Source: Ignelater luminosus
Taxonomy: Eukaryota > Arthropoda > Insecta > Coleoptera > Elateridae
Direction of reading: 5' to 3'
Length of the DNA stretch: 64,000 nucleotides
Assembly (NCBI GenBank): GCA_011009095.1
Contig: VTPC01000606.1
Span: 1 to 64,000 of the forward strand
The notes under the pieces are model-generated. The model saw nothing but the letters and a program-made list of their open reading frames with translations, did no database searches and was not told the DNA's origin. The stretch's first letter is position 1. Every line of letters starts with the position of its first letter. Made by a program: the position numbers and the translations under genes. Below are positions 44,830 to 58,260 of the stretch, piece after piece.

Positions 44830-45570
44830 TTGGTTTGTGGTTTTTAGCGCAGTTGCCGCAAGCGGCTTCATTGCTACACTCTTTTCTTATGTGATCGAAG
44901 TTCTGGCATTAAAGCACTTCTTGATTCTGAGGTAGTCGTTTGTTGCATGACGGGTTAGGTCTAAATAGGCTTTTTTTCCATTTAGTAGTTTCTTTCGTGT
45001 CTCGATCATCCAGTGGACTGTAGATAAACTGTAAGTACGTAGATAAAGGTGGGTTTACTAAATTTACAAAGGACTTTGATGTCCTATGGATTTAAGATTG
45101 CGTAACTTTTCAAATTTTGTTGTTTTAGGGCATTTTCAAGTTCGGTTTTAGAGTATCCTACTGGTACCTCGTATATCGCCATTCGTGGTAAGAACCTGTC
45201 TTGTCTTTTGGCATGAAAATCCGCTACTTATGCGGTCGCTCTGCAATGGACAGCTTTGTCTCTTTGCTTGTTTTATTTTAGTATTTTGCTAGTCTGACTC
45301 TACCGTGATTTCGATGGTTGATTTCAGGCCCAATACAGTGTTTTGGTTTATCAGCAATAGTTACTGTTAAAGTTTCTAGCTCACTAAGTACTTTGGCTAG
45401 AGTGTCTACTTTTGATTCGAAGGGTGCTATCTGGTTGGCTGCATTTTTTCCAGTCTGCAAACGTCTGCTTTTAGTTTTGATTTGTTGTGATGTGTCAGTG
45501 CTTGTTCTATTAGAACCTGTGAGTACTGGTATTGGTTCGTTCTGTAGGGCAGTTTCTTCCAATGTAACGT
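44830..45570 (-). pseudogene. LINE ORF1 (Gag-like) with zinc knuckles (copy B)
   Basis: The frame 45562-45278 starts MEETALQNEPIPVLTGSNRT and includes a coiled-coil-like region (VDTLAKVLSELETLTVTIAD). Toward 44960-44840, after frame breaks, come FDHIRKECSNEAACGNCAKN and HKPTHC. Together these form two CCHC knuckles of the kind found at the end of R1/jockey-type ORF1 proteins, which coat LINE RNA. The first cysteine pair is damaged by a frameshift. Position and strand fit the ORF2 pieces further left. Confidence 0.7.
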
Positions 45571-45649
45571 ACTTTGCAATATTGACCTGCTTGTTAGCTG
45601 CATGGGAAGCTTATGACGTTAGTTTTAATCACGACTGATTGCCCCAACG

Positions 45650-48520
45650 TCGTTTTCCAGCCCTGATCCCTTGGAGATTGAAGCGGATTTGTCTACTTAT
45701 TATTCACTATGTTGCACTGTCCCTATTATATGAAATACTGATTGTAATAGAATTGATAATCAGCTCGTTGTCGATATCAATCGCTTAGATCATACTGATC
45801 GTTGTTAACAAGGACTAGCTTTGCAACCAGAGGCTGTACAAGAGACAGATATTGGCGGTCCGATAAGAAGTTTTGTTCATTCTCTCAGCAGTGAAACGCT
45901 AACAACAGCTGTTAGTGACTGCCACCGATATACAACTCTATTATTGACACGACAAACTTAAGTCGAGACGTGTACCCCCGAAGAGTTTTTTACTTCTGCT
46001 GCCAGTCGCTTCAGTCCGTTTCTTTCGCCACCTTTTTACCGTGACCCATTTGAGATTATTATTTGTCATGGTGAAAAGATTTTTCCAGTTACACATCAAT
46101 CTTTATATCGACCTTCCGGTTTTGCGGCGTGGTGCCATCCCCGTCGCCACTCTAACGACCCTTTGCGGCCGCCAACTTTTATCAAACCAGAGCAGTCCAT
46201 TTTGCATCTTGTGATGATTAAATTAACTTGTATGACTGTACCAGCCACTGCTACTTTACAAGAAAAATAACCATAATTTGACTTTGACTTGCATCATCTT
46301 TCTTTTTACTAACCAGCAGCCCAATGAACAGGCAGCAGCCTTTACCAGCTTTAGCATTAACATTACTTAGTATAAATTATTGTGTATAATTAATCTCTTA
46401 AACAGTAACACAGTACGACATTTTATGATTGATTCAACAGGTACAGCTGCGGAAAAGTGACACTTATCCAACGTTTTGCAAAGCATCTGATGGTACTACT
46501 ATTTTCAAATCAGAGAAGGAACTCAATTTTCTTATGAAGTATTATATCATCATCGACGTAAGGCTAAAATGATGTTAAAGGATCAATCAATCGTATCTTC
46601 TTCGAGTTTGAGAAGGTTGTTCGTGGTTTTTCTTAGTTGTTTTGATAAATACCGGAACAGTAATTTCTCTTTATCTTATCTTTAGTTTCATCGTTTTCAA
46701 AATTCCATTCCTGGCTAAAGACCAGCCTCCTCAACTTTACTTTCATATTTAGGAACAGAACAGATCGTAAATGTGCTATGATTTAATCTTTGTGATGTAA
46801 TTCATTCGTGAGGACTTTTGATTTAGGATCTACACATTGTAAGTTGTTTCTAAGTTTGTCTTCATTTCATCTTTTCTAAGCTTTTCCTTTCAGAAATATT
46901 TACTTTAAAGAAAATTGGATTAATTCAAAGTTATTGCAGTTCTCATTTTCTTAATCCATTAATAATGACCTAACTTTCTTTTAGAATTCTCAAATACTTG
47001 AATATGAAACTGACACAATTTTTAAAAAATACAAATAAGACGATTCACATAAATTTCCAGGAAGATCCCTGCTATTTACCGCATTCCTTTCATGTTCCTA
47101 CAATGGTAACATAAAACAAAAATTACACATAAATCTTTCAGAATTCTAGAAAAAAGAGAAAAGAGAGGACATTTTGCGGTAGTATTCATTGAAATGTGGT
47201 CGTAATCAACGTGGAAAGAAACGAGAGTTAGAAATCCATGAAAAACGACCACGGCTCCTAACACACATATCAAAGGCTACTTATTTTAGATGAGTCCGAT
47301 CAAGCCTCCAGAATCTTGATAATGCAACGATAAAACGGAAAAGAAGAGATAAAACCAATGTCAAAAGGAGTTTGGGTTCAATAGAGGAGAGGAGAGAGCG
47401 CCTTCATCAGTGCATCCAATAAGGTCGTCGTCTTATTCATTCTGTAACCGAAAACTTTCCTATTACAAAAGAAATTTAAAATTGACTTCTCTCACTGATA
47501 AATAGTTTAGTTGCTTTCCTTAAATTTTTCAATCAAGGTAAATAAATCCATATAAGCTAATTAAGCAGGAATAAATTCAATGTTTTATGGCAGAAACGTT
47601 TCGTGAGTTTTATTGATTACATTTGCTGCAGGTAAACTTCAACAGGGTGTTTACAGGTAACATCAAAGGCTTGTCAAAGTGGAATAAAATATAAAGCTTT
47701 TGATATCTCTTTTTTATCCGAATTAAAAGAACTCTTACATACATCGAACGATATGTAACCTTGCAGTTACTGTTTTTCTATAATAATGGTGTGTAATTGA
47801 TAGAAGATTGTAACGCAAAATCTTGAACTGGCCGTTTTTAAGAGGTCCTCTGTATTGTCGCTGGAAACTGTTGGAAAGACAAACTGAGAATGTGTTGACT
47901 GTTCTTAGCATTAGTTAAGTTACAGAATCTAACCCAATACGTAAGTTTTTACAGATTAGATATAAAAAGGTTGCAGGTTTCTAAATCTTAAATCGTCAAT
48001 TAAGTTAATTTTGTGTGCGCCAGTATTAAAAGTGTTTTCTCAAAGATCTTTGTGAATTTATCATTAGATTTTACAGGTTGTTTTACAATTGTGCGCATTT
48101 TATTATTAGAATGTACAGATTTTAATCTTCGAAGTCGAGATAAATCTTTGGTGTTGCTACATCTGTTTAGTTCTTGAAGACAATAAGATAATCTAGTTGA
48201 TCTGTTTGAGATTCATCTATTCAGAGCGACGTAGCAAGTATTGCTGTGCATAGCATTTGAAGGGCACAGGGGAAAAACATGTTAAGTGCTAAAATTATTG
48301 TTTTACAATAAAGCAAATTAGCAAACCTTATGGGATAGTGATAACAAATTATGTAGGCACAAGAATTTAATAAGTAAATATTTAATACAACATGATATCA
48401 TTAACTCAAATTTGCTAAAATTGGACTTAACATGCGTCTCTGCTCTCTTCATTTGCGAGAAGATTAAGGAAGACTGAAGTTTAGTTAGTGAACAGTCAGT
48501 ACTGACAACTTATAGTGGCC
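45650..48520. other. Spacer; no firm gene
   Basis: A plus-strand stretch at 46040-46160 (FEIIICHGEKIFPVTHQSLY) faintly recalls the C-terminal end of a gypsy-type integrase but is too short to call. Around 47930-48040 is a stray copy of the satellite-like unit ('gtgtgcgccagtattaaaag'). The rest is AT-rich and featureless. Confidence 0.35.
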
Positions 48521-48529
48521 TGCACTATT

Positions 48530-49045
48530 TAAGCGCTTGAAAGAAATCTTACATGGCAATGTTCAAAAACTCCAAGAACTATTACCAAAATAGAATATCC
48601 AGCGGAGACGATCTGGAAACGACTACCCAAGGGTTGTCCACAAGGCTCAGTCTGCGGACCCATTTTCTGGAATATAATAGAAGAAGTGTTACAATTATTA
48701 GATGCTAGATTGTGACTTACACGCTCTGATTGCGATAGCTTATACGGATGACATTTTACTGATCGTGAAGGAAAGCTCGAAGGTCCAGATAGAAGCAAAA
48801 GTAAACTGCGTGATCCAGCAATTGAAGAATTGATGTCCCCACAAGGAACTGTTTATACTTTAATTAAAGAAGCTCTGGTAAGAGGCCTCATAATTAAACT
48901 GGCGAACATGAACGTCCGCATTTGCAACTACACCAGATACCTTGATGAGAAATTGAAATTTCGAAATCACATGGTAGATGCCGTCTGGTATTGGCATCAG
49001 CCATCGATCATGGAGTACTTGGGCACATAGACTGCGACTTGTTAA
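48530..49045 (+). pseudogene. LINE reverse transcriptase fragment (R1/LOA-like)
   Basis: The plus strand reads LPKGCPQGSVCGPIFWNIIE (motif B, near 48630-48680). After a frame break it continues ALIAIAYTDDILLIVKESSK (motif C, YTDD with both aspartates present, near 48725-48790). A further break leads to IIKLANMNVRICNYTRYL and DEKLKFRNHM, equivalent to the 'YLGV.LDEKL.F..H' block. The upstream palm and endonuclease are absent. It belongs to a different copy or family from the minus-strand LINEs at 31.8-45.6 kb. Confidence 0.8.
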
Positions 49046-49049
49046 GCAG

Positions 49050-49600
49050 GAGAAGGAAGTAACTGGAACACAAAGAGAAGTCTTAACTCGATTAACAGTT
49101 TGACTCCACAGTGTGTGCGCGTGACATTTGTTACCAGTGCCATTTTAACCATCGGAGCACCCTAAGGCCTATTATATGTAAGCGCTTCCCAATCAGACAT
49201 GAGGGGTCGAATTGATATTTGCGAAAGTCGTGGGCGCATGTGCATCGCCAACAAATATTTTTTGTCGCTCACTACAGTCGCTGTTGTGGATGTCATCTCC
49301 AGGAGCGACACCTTCGACGCAGCCGACAGCAGTCCACATCTTTGCCTTCCACCGCACAAGGTTCACCGTCGCAGTGCCTCTTTCTGTGGTTGTATCGCCA
49401 GTTTCATTTAAGTCGGCACACCTAGGCTGTCGCATCTATTAGAAGCACACCTCTACACACTTACACTGCATTCCACACCATTGTATCAGATGGTGCCAGC
49501 AACCACAACAACTGCTGCAACCACACGGTCTACCAAGATCACACCGAATCCAAATTGAAAAGACGAATGGTGCCTGCCGGGACGGGGGGGCTAACCTTGA
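49050..49600. other. Unassigned sequence between LINE and Penelope remnants
   Basis: Several overlapping open frames on both strands (49193-49442) have no recognisable domain. This may be LINE downstream sequence. Confidence 0.3.
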
Positions 49601-49689
49601 GATATCCCAATTAACATCTCAAGTGAGAATCCACACTCATCAACTTTTAGACAACATTTCAACACTCGGTATGGGCTCGAAGTTAATAA

Positions 49690-51730
49690 ATGGTTTAGAG
49701 AGCTTGAAAAGATCTTACGCAAGCTCGCGCAAGAGGAAAACCACCTAACATTCTTCTGCAAATGCCGGAAGAAGAAGGTTTACACCGGAAAACTACGATA
49801 CATAGCCGACGATCAGCCAAAATTGCAAAAAGAGGCAGCATTGCATTGCTACGAAAAAGGATAAATCAGCATTGTTTCTCGAAACAGAAATGCATCCAGA
49901 AATGCGAGACACGACATCAGAAATAGGGTGATCGAAGAGGACTACACACGGATAGACGTAACTACATCCAGAAGCTACCAGAAAAAAGATAAAAGAAAAA
50001 GCACACAGATTTTCAAAAACGAAAAATGAACGACATCGAGAAATCAGTTCTAAACAGAGGCCTAAATTACGCGGTAACACCAAGGTATATTCCGAAAATA
50101 GATTTGATAACTGCAGTTGAGGAAATAGCTTGCAAATTAAACCCAGAAGAAGCGGAACAGTATAGATACAGGGCGGGAGCTGTACTGGACAAGAAGAAAA
50201 AGGTGAAGCAGAATCTCACCAAAGAAGCGATGAGAGCGGTCAACTCACTAAAGAAACACAGCTCGATTAAGATCTGTGGTTACTGTGGTTATGGACACGG
50301 AAACTGACGATAGTAAGATCCAAGAACTGCTAGACGCGGACAAGAACAAATTACTCCCCAAAGATCCCCCGCAATCAATAGAACGACGAATGTACCAAAC
50401 GCTGTCCAAACATAAAGAGGGCCTGTACGGCCTACCGAAGATACACAAGGAGAAAATACCTCTGAGACCCATTGTGAGTTCGAGAAACTCAACTCCTGTT
50501 GAACATAATAATAACTACACTGCTGGCGGGAACAACCCCGTCAACAGTCAGATACAATTAGAAACATAAGATTAGACACTTATGACGTCCTAGTTAGCTT
50601 CGATATAGTCAGCCTATTCACAAACGACCGAATAGATGATGCTTTAGAAGAAGGCTGGAAAATGACCGCACCCTGGAAGTACGAACAAACTTAAGTGTAG
50701 ACGCAATAATGGAGCTGCTTACAATATGTATCAAGACGACATATTTCCAACCAGGCAGCAAATTCACCACTCTCCCCAATTATGAGCAACATCTTCATGA
50801 AGGAGTTTGAGCAGGAAGTGATAACTCAGTCTCAATCAAATCCGAGATTGTGGCTGAGGTATGTTGATGACACCTTTGTGATACAGCGTCATGGGACTGA
50901 AGAACTTGACAACTTCCTACACTCCCTCAGTAATCACAGTCCTTCGATCAAATTCACAATTGAAGCGGAGTCTAAACAACAACTACCGTTGCTGGACGTC
51001 TTGGTTCGAAGTTCACAACTAGCGTATACAGGAAAGCTAGATCCCTGCACTACGACTCCAACTATCACAGAAGTATGAAATGGGCGTCGCAATATGCCTA
51101 TATGATAGAGCGAAGACAATATGCTCAAAAGAAAAAGGCCTGAAGAAGGAAAGGGAAAGGATAGTTCAAACCCTTAGAGAGCTGATACTATAGCAGCTAA
51201 CTTAATACCTACAGCTAACCCAATATCCAAGAGCAACCAACACACAGAGGACAGAACAGATCAGAGATGATGCAGCTGAAAGACAACGCATAGTTCTCAT
51301 CCCGTATGTACCTGACGTTTCCGATCAACTCCGAAAAATCGGAAACAGGTACAACATACGCACGGCGTTCAATTCCTCGCGGACGCTTAGGGAAATAATC
51401 ACCAAAACCAAACCCAGCAACAAAGGCTAGCAGACGAAGAACTGTGTTTACAACATTCCATGCGAGTATGGCAAGGCATACATAAAAGAAACAGATAGAC
51501 CTCTACGGGTGAGACTTCAAGAACACAAAAATAACATCAAGAAGGAAGAAACCGATAAATCGAGAATCTCGGAACATGTGTGGAGTGAAGACCACCGCAT
51601 TCAATGGGATAAGGCAGAAATAGTGGCCAAAGAGGAGAACAGAACTCATAGAAAATTGAAAGAAGCTACATACATAGCGCTAGCCGAAAAACCGATAAGC
51701 CAGCCTAGTTGTGAAATAAAACCCATATAG
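49690..51730 (+). pseudogene. Penelope-like reverse transcriptase / GIY-YIG endonuclease
   Basis: Domains are in order. The N-terminal part is MNDIEKSVLNRGLNYAVTP (50026). The RT begins SIERRMYQTLSKHKEGLYGL then PKIHKEKIPLRPIVSSRNS (about 50370-50490). Motif A is DVLVSFDIVSLFTNDRIDDA (50584). Motif B is truncated to NSPLSPIMSNIFMKEFE (about 50770). The catalytic site is LWLRYVDDTFVI (50860), followed by FTIEAESKQQLPLLDVLV. The endonuclease is VYNIPCEYGKAYIKETDRPL (51448), where the usual Y-I-G is Y-I-K, then RLQEHKNNIKKEETDKSRIS and SEHVWSEDHRIQWDKAEIV. Frameshifts or stops lie near 49862, 50310, 50570, 50690, 51078 and 51430. Both RT aspartates remain, but the broken frame makes this inactive. 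Confidence 0.85.
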
Positions 51731-51771
51731 ATACCAATACTGCGGAAATGCAACTTATATAGAACTCAAGT

Positions 51772-51850
51772 AGCTCAGTGGTTCAAGCATCCAGTGAGCG
51801 TAGTAATCAAACTAGCGATTATTGTCCCTGGTTCGAACCCCGGTGAGGTC
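51772..51850 (+). ncRNA. tRNA-like (A box / B box) sequence at the Penelope 3' end
   Basis: TAGCTCAGTGGTTCAAGC (51776-51793) matches a tRNA D-arm/A box and GGTTCGAACCCCGG (51829-51842) matches a T-arm/B box, about 35 bases apart. The T stem pairs except at one position. An A-rich run follows (51860-51872). The acceptor stem does not close. It is most likely a tRNA-derived SINE head or tRNA pseudogene, not a working tRNA. Confidence 0.5.
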
Positions 51851-51969
51851 GAAGATTTGCGAAAAAAAAAAAGTAAATTAGAAATGCAAAATAATAAACC
51901 AAACCGCCCAATTAACACCTCACATGAGAATCCACACTCATCAAGTTTTAGACAACACTGACCTTGAGG

Positions 51970-54900
51970 ACGACGCGATGATGATAATAATTGGAAATTC
52001 AAAGACGTGTAGTCAAAGATGAGCCTGGTAAAGAAGAAAATAGTCTGAGAACAAAGGTAACCTCAATTCGAGAAATCCAAGGCAAGATGCAAAGGAATTG
52101 AAACAACTCAACGAAACTACTTCCATAAGATGCTACTAAAAACTGTAGGTCAAACTAGTTAAACGAAAAATGAAAACAAAATCGCATTTAATAAATTACG
52201 ATTAGTACACTTTATTGTTGAATGTTCAAATTGTTAACATTGAAAGCATTGCTGTAATAAAAGACTATTCTCCTTCCTCTTATGTAATTGTTTTTTTTGC
52301 TTCTATTCTTCTATTCTTTTCTACGATCTGAAGATCCGAAGTTTTTCTGGATTAATTATAATTGCAACCTAATTGTAACTACTTTTAATTAATTCATTGT
52401 TTCTCTTTTCAGGTGAGCTATGATTACACTAATACGAGAAACAAAAAAGGCATGCGCGGTAAGTGTTTAGTTCTTTTAATCGGTTTATTTTTAATCGAGC
52501 GCCCCGAGATACGGTTAAATTGGAAATATTCACAACTACCGTTTCAAATAGCTAAACTAAAACCAGAAAATGTATTGTTTATTGCACCACCAAGAAGCTT
52601 ATATGCTCGGATAACCGCAAACAATTTGAATCTCTTAGTGCGAGCATAAAATTATGGTAATATTTTAGTGGAAAATGGCTTTTATGGAATAACACAGAAA
52701 ACAGCTACGGCTTAATACAACTTACAATATAATAAATTTTCCTATTTGAATTCTGAAAACTTCTTCCATTTTCTAAACTAAAATAATAATAATAATAATA
52801 ATGATAGCAACATCGCTGACAGTTATTCAGTTAAAATTTACGACTCTCCCTCGCTCTTATTTTTTTATTAATTTTGCGTTGATGTATCACATGTTAGTAG
52901 TAAAAATTCTGTCCTAGTTAAGATTTATCGACAAAATTTTTGCATGCTAGTAGTAGTTCTGTTAGATTTGAAAAATAAATTGGAGCCGTTGGCCTTCCCG
53001 AAGATAGATCCATGTATCCACATTTGCATCTTGAAACTGTGCCAAATTTTAATAAAAATATAGTGGTCCTCTGTTACTGCCAACTATCGATTTTAATCTC
53101 TATAAATTATTATTCTTCTTGAAAGTAGTGTATTCCGTGTGATTTTTGCTAGTCAGCTGATGGGTGGTGTGTATGTGTCTGCTTGCTAATGAAAGCAATC
53201 AAAGTTCGTTTTACATTATTGGAGCGCGCTTCGAAAATTGATTCGGCGATTGCCAACTGCAACTGAATTCTCATCCGTGTAATTCTCATTATTTTGATAT
53301 TACTCTTATCATTTTGTTATTTTTAACCCGCATCCTCTTTTTATTCCTTCTCAATCGCACAAACAAACAAATAAATAAATAAAATAAAGAAATCGAATCC
53401 GTGGAGTAAAAAGGAATCGCATTCATATTTTAGTAAATTCTGAGCTTTGTAGTTATCACGCCCTTCTTCGAAAGATTTTATAAGCTGGTAAAGAGAACAT
53501 TGTGCTCAAAACGGAACACAAATAAGCATTAGTAATTCATGAAAACCGCAACGAGAAGAAAACGGGGGCGGCAGTATATGCTGAGTTTATGATTCTGACT
53601 TTTCATATTAGATGCGGAGAATCTTTTGCCTTCATCAGCAACGTTATATGTTTTGATATCATCCTTTTATGAACGTCACGTTGCGTCTGCGCTTTCAACG
53701 TGTTTTTGCAGTCTCATCAACTTTGAACGAAATTACCTTGATACTTTGGGCTTCCCTGAAGTTCTAGTAAGATTGTCTTTATTGATGACTCCTCACTTAG
53801 GCCCTTGGTATTATCCTGACGCGCGACACGTGACGTCCGACGTCATTGTTTTCCTCTCTCCTAGAGATTTATTAATATCGCTCGAGCTATTATAAATTTT
53901 ACGTAATCGACATCTTTTTTCTTTTTGTTTTTCCACCACCCACGTCTCGTGTTCGGGATCGGTTTTCAATTTAAAAACATCAAAACAACCAATTAGTGTT
54001 ACGTCATCCTGTTTATGAATGATCGGTAAATTTCAAATTCAATTCGTTTTTGAATATTTAAATTAGCAATTCAATGAATTGCATGAAAGAGAAACTCTCC
54101 ATTCTAACGTATTATTTGGGTTAGACCTTGAATAATACGATGCTAGGGCGTTTGTAAAAATAGAGAGAGAAATATAAATTTTTATTATTCTGTGTTTTTC
54201 TTATTGCATTTTAATATTTATTTTGATTAGTTTTTCATTTTATGTTGTCTTGGTACAACTGTTTTTATTGCTTTTGCTTTATTTTTCTTTTTCCTACCAA
54301 TTTGTTGATCGTTTAGAATAATTGATTAGATTTTTTGGAGCTTTGCAAACTTTATACAATCCTAAACTAGTTTATTACGATTTATTTATAGTACTGTAAC
54401 TATCAGAATTTAATTGGTAAATTTCTCAAAGTATCTAACAGTAAGAAAACTTTGTTGTTACGCCTCTGTGTTTATCTAAATCATGATACGCAAGGTGTTC
54501 CAGAATGAATGTGCCTCGAAGAAATCTTCCTACACGTCTTGTGTGCGAAATATTCCTCATCAGAGTTTTTGTTGATAGTTTACTACCGGTGGCGTCGGCG
54601 CGTTCATAAACATTAACGAAAAGATGTAATTAAATAACTATCGAACAAGTATAAGTTTGCCCAAAACTAGACGTAAGATTGTCGCAGATTTCTAAATCCA
54701 TCTTAAATCGTCAATGAAATTTGTGTTGATTTTATGTGCGCTAGTGTTAAAAATGCTTTTCCTGAAATTTTTCAGCAAACTCCGAAGTTTTACACTTTTG
54801 AGTCTCAAACGTGTTTTATTATTTGGAAGATCTTCGTCAGCTAACTATTTCGAACCGTTCTACATTATTTCCTAGAATTATCTTCTGTCATATGTTATAA

Positions 54901-55820
54901 ATGAGTTTTCTCGGATACATCACTAATAGCATGAGGTCCAGTTGAAACTTAAAATGCGTAGCTCCTCCAAGAAGGTTAATGGATGAGTCCAACTCTTTCC
55001 ACTTTTATTTCCGTGTTAGCTTCTGTAATGATGGCTAAAACGCGTAAGCACACGTTGAAGAATCCTTTGATCTTAGGGTCAGTATCTCTATCCTTGCTTA
55101 ACTTTAATCAGGGGTTAATTTATTATCGTAGAAACAAACTGTTGATTAATATTAATCAATGATGGACCTCAAACCGCATAGTATTAGGGAACTCGTAGGT
55201 CTTTGTTTGCTAACTCTGTTCGGTTCTTGATATTAAATTACTCGCATCTCCTGAATGACTGGGTTGAACTCTTTTTAAATACTAGTGGTGTAGCGTGAGT
55301 TATCGATTAGGACTGAGTACTACATTAGTTGAATTGAATTGAAAGTTCAGCTTTGATAGAATTTGAAAATTAGGCATTGCGATTAGGAAGTGGACTGACA
55401 TTTTACTTTCTATTTCTTTGATAAAGATTAATAGGAGAAAATTCAAAAGTCGATATGAATTCACAAGACTGCTTCGAATTATAGTGACATATAACTCTTC
55501 ATTCTGCGGCGGCCACAGAAAATGCTTTTTTAAATTTAACTTTTAACAGCGATTTTTATCAGGAATGGTTTTTAATCTAACATTTTCTATGTATGCTCTT
55601 ACTTTGTTTTATTATCTTTGCTTTAGCAACTCCTGCCTCTATCTTCCGATTGCTTTTTTAAATGCTTTAGTATTATTAGGCAATAATCCAGTATCTTCGT
55701 ATTTATTCTAATCTTTTGCCTTCGTTGGACGATTTGTCTGACGATTTAAATAACTTTTAGTATTTTCTTAAGGATTATACAGTACATTTTTTAATGTAAA
55801 AGAAAAGTTTAATGATAAAC
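51970..55820. other. AT-rich spacer with microsatellites
   Basis: No gene is recognised. (AAT)n lies at 52781-52803 and an AAAC/AAAT tract at 53360-53389. A stray satellite-like unit lies around 54650-54800 ('gtgcgctagtgttaaaaatg'). The frame at 53626-53895 has no recognisable motif. Confidence 0.4.
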
Positions 55821-56039
55821 CATCAGAAATGACCCGGAAGAGTGCGAAGCCCTATCGTTCGGTGACCTGATGACTGACGTCCTAGTTTCAGCAAATGACG
55901 AAGGACGAAACTTGACCTTTAGTCATCGCAGACGACATTTTGAAGGTCGAAACCCAATTGTCGGTGATCAGGGTGCACGAAGTAAACGCAACGCAGCCTT
56001 TTTAAGTTACCCTGCTGGTTTTATTAAATAATATTTAGT

Positions 56040-56640
56040 AGATGTTCGCTGCACCACCTCTAGGTGCTTCTTCTGGCGCTTCGCGGCTCTGCTCGGGGAT
56101 TCCAGCTCGGATAGCTTAAAAGTCATTGCCCCCCATACTTAACAATCAAAACCCCATTTCGATAGGACCAGCCGTTCTTGAAATACAGGGCACCTATCAA
56201 GAAAAAAACAAAAGACGGTCGGTGGTACCCTGATCGTCTGAACGCCATTCTATCACCACACCTAGCAATCAAAGTCCAATCTCGATAGGACCCCGTTCCC
56301 GAGATATGGAACCCATTCAGGAGCTTCACGAAGCTTCTCAACTGAAAACCGAAAATTCACGACAAGCAAAACTGAGAAACGTCCTGACGACGTACCACTC
56401 ACCACAATCGCGTTCGTCCGCTCCGAACGAAACACTATAAGCGCTCGCCCGTTTCCATGCAGCTTCGTAATGCCGTTGGTAAGATGGAGAAACGCGCCGT
56501 CTGTTTCTCGAGGCTTCCGTCGCGTCTGACGAAACACCACCTGCCCGTTGCAACGCTCGCTGTTTCACCCTTCGCGAAACCATCCCCGCTGCTCGGAAGA
56601 AAATTCGGACAGAAGCGAGAAAAGAGAGAGGCGCCCTCTA
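56040..56640. repeat. GC-richer insert in the satellite-like block
   Basis: It begins around 'ctggcgcttcgcggctctgc' and contains two imperfect direct repeats about 120 bases apart ('aatcaaaaccccatttcgat' at 56149 and 'aatcaaagtccaatctcgat' at 56268). Open frames on both strands lack domains. The 'ggcgcttcgcgg' phrase links it to the block at 30130-31560. Confidence 0.4.
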
Positions 56641-58260
56641 TGTTTTTTATGTATTATTTGATACTATTACGTATTGTTTCGTTATGGCTTTGTAGACCTT
56701 CTGATGCACATAACTTTCTCTAGAATCTGAAAGAAGTGTTAATCGTTTGATCAGCAGTGTTGGAGAATGTCTTTTCAATTTAATAATAGGCGATTACAAG
56801 TGGGCTGAGAAAACACGAAGCTCGATCTTTCTGTAGTTTAGTGGGTAGTTTCAACCACTGCAAGTGACTTGGTGAAGGACGAAGCTTGACTTTCAGTCAC
56901 CGCAGAAATGCACCATGTTGTTGGTAACTATGGTGCAGAAAATAAACGCAGCACTTCAAACTATCCTGCTAGTTTACTTAAGTTTGTGTAGCTCTTTTCG
57001 TACACAGAGCTTTTTTAAAAATCTAAAAGAGACTCGCGTTAATTTTTTGTGCACCAGTGTTAAAAGAATATTTTTTCGGCGTTTTTGAAAATCTTTCTTT
57101 GCATTTTTTACTGTGAGAAACCTAAATCTGATGATAGGCTGTACATCGTTTGCCTGGAATAGTGCGAAACTTGATCGTTTGGTGGCATGATGACTGAAAC
57201 CTGAAGGTGTTCAAAGTAAATTAAACGCAGCCTCTTTCAGCTACCTTTACATTGTGTCGTTATGGTTTTTTAAACTCTGATACACACATTTGCCAGCAAA
57301 AGCCTCTGTTAATTTTTTGTGCATCAGTGTTAGAGAGTATTTTTCCAGCGTTTTTTCAAAATTTTGTTTGCATTTTTGTTTATTATGAAAAATCTTTTTG
57401 ATCGTTCATTAACTTGAAGGCTGAAACCCCAGCTTGATGGAAGGCGAAGCCCTATTGTAGTAAACTACTCTGCTGACTTTATTAGATAAATCTGCATCTG
57501 TTGCTTTTCGTTATAATTCTGTAGACCCTTTGATGCAGACATCTGCTAGCAAACGCCTAAGAGACATTTGTGTTAGTCTTTTGTCCACCTGTCTTAGAAA
57601 GTATCTTTCCAAGGTTTTCTAAAGCTTTTTATTACATTTGTTTTACTGTGAAAAGACTAAATTTGATAAGAAGCTACCACGGGTTGCATGGAATAGTGTG
57701 AAGCTTGATCGTTTGATGGTCTGATGATTAAAACCTTAATTTTAGTTACTGCAAGTAGTCTACAATTAGTGGAGGGCGAAGTTTGACTTTTAGTTACCAC
57801 AGCTGCCCAATCGTCGGTCTCATTCTTAAGTTACTTTACGCTTCCGATGCCGTGCTTAAGCTACATATTTGCAACTACGCCTTTTAACTTTCGGATAAAG
57901 ACGTGGAAATGCTTCAGTATCCAAATTGATCGTTACTTAGATTTCGGGAAAAATGCAGATACGTCCATTAGCTTAAGCATCGCAGAACTTGTTTTAATCT
58001 TTTATGTGTCAGGGCTAGAGAGTATTTTTTTTTATCGTTTTCCAAAACTTTTCCTGTATTTCCTTTACTGTAAAAAAACTAAGTTTGATGGTAGCTCCCG
58101 CTACGTGGCCTGGAAGAGCACGGTTTGTGGCTACTTTCAACTATGCAAGTGGCTTAGTGGAGGGATCAACTTGACCTTTCGTCACCCGCAGGTGGTAAAC
58201 GCAACTTACTCTGGTTTTATTAGATACATAATTTCTCTTGATTGTTTTTACCTTGTTTAA

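Larger units (their letters stand above)
49606..51962 (+). mobile_element. Penelope-like element with short terminal direct repeats
   Basis: A 54-base direct repeat, 'gagaatccacactcatcaac' and neighbours, occurs at 49606-49660 and again at 51908-51962 with only a few differences. Between the copies, on the plus strand, lie Penelope-type reverse transcriptase and GIY-YIG endonuclease sequences. Partial terminal repeats are typical of Penelope-like elements. A tRNA-like sequence sits just upstream of the right repeat. The element is interrupted by several frameshifts. Confidence 0.8.

Noticed and set aside
45930-46180. Possible gypsy integrase C-terminus on the plus strand
   Set aside because: Only a weak resemblance over about 25 residues, with no integrase core, reverse transcriptase or LTR nearby.
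49193-49442. Several overlapping frames on both strands
   Set aside because: No known domain, and none is clearly favoured; left as unassigned sequence.
57847-58260. 137-codon frame
   Set aside because: It lies within the satellite-like unit and is not conserved in the other units.
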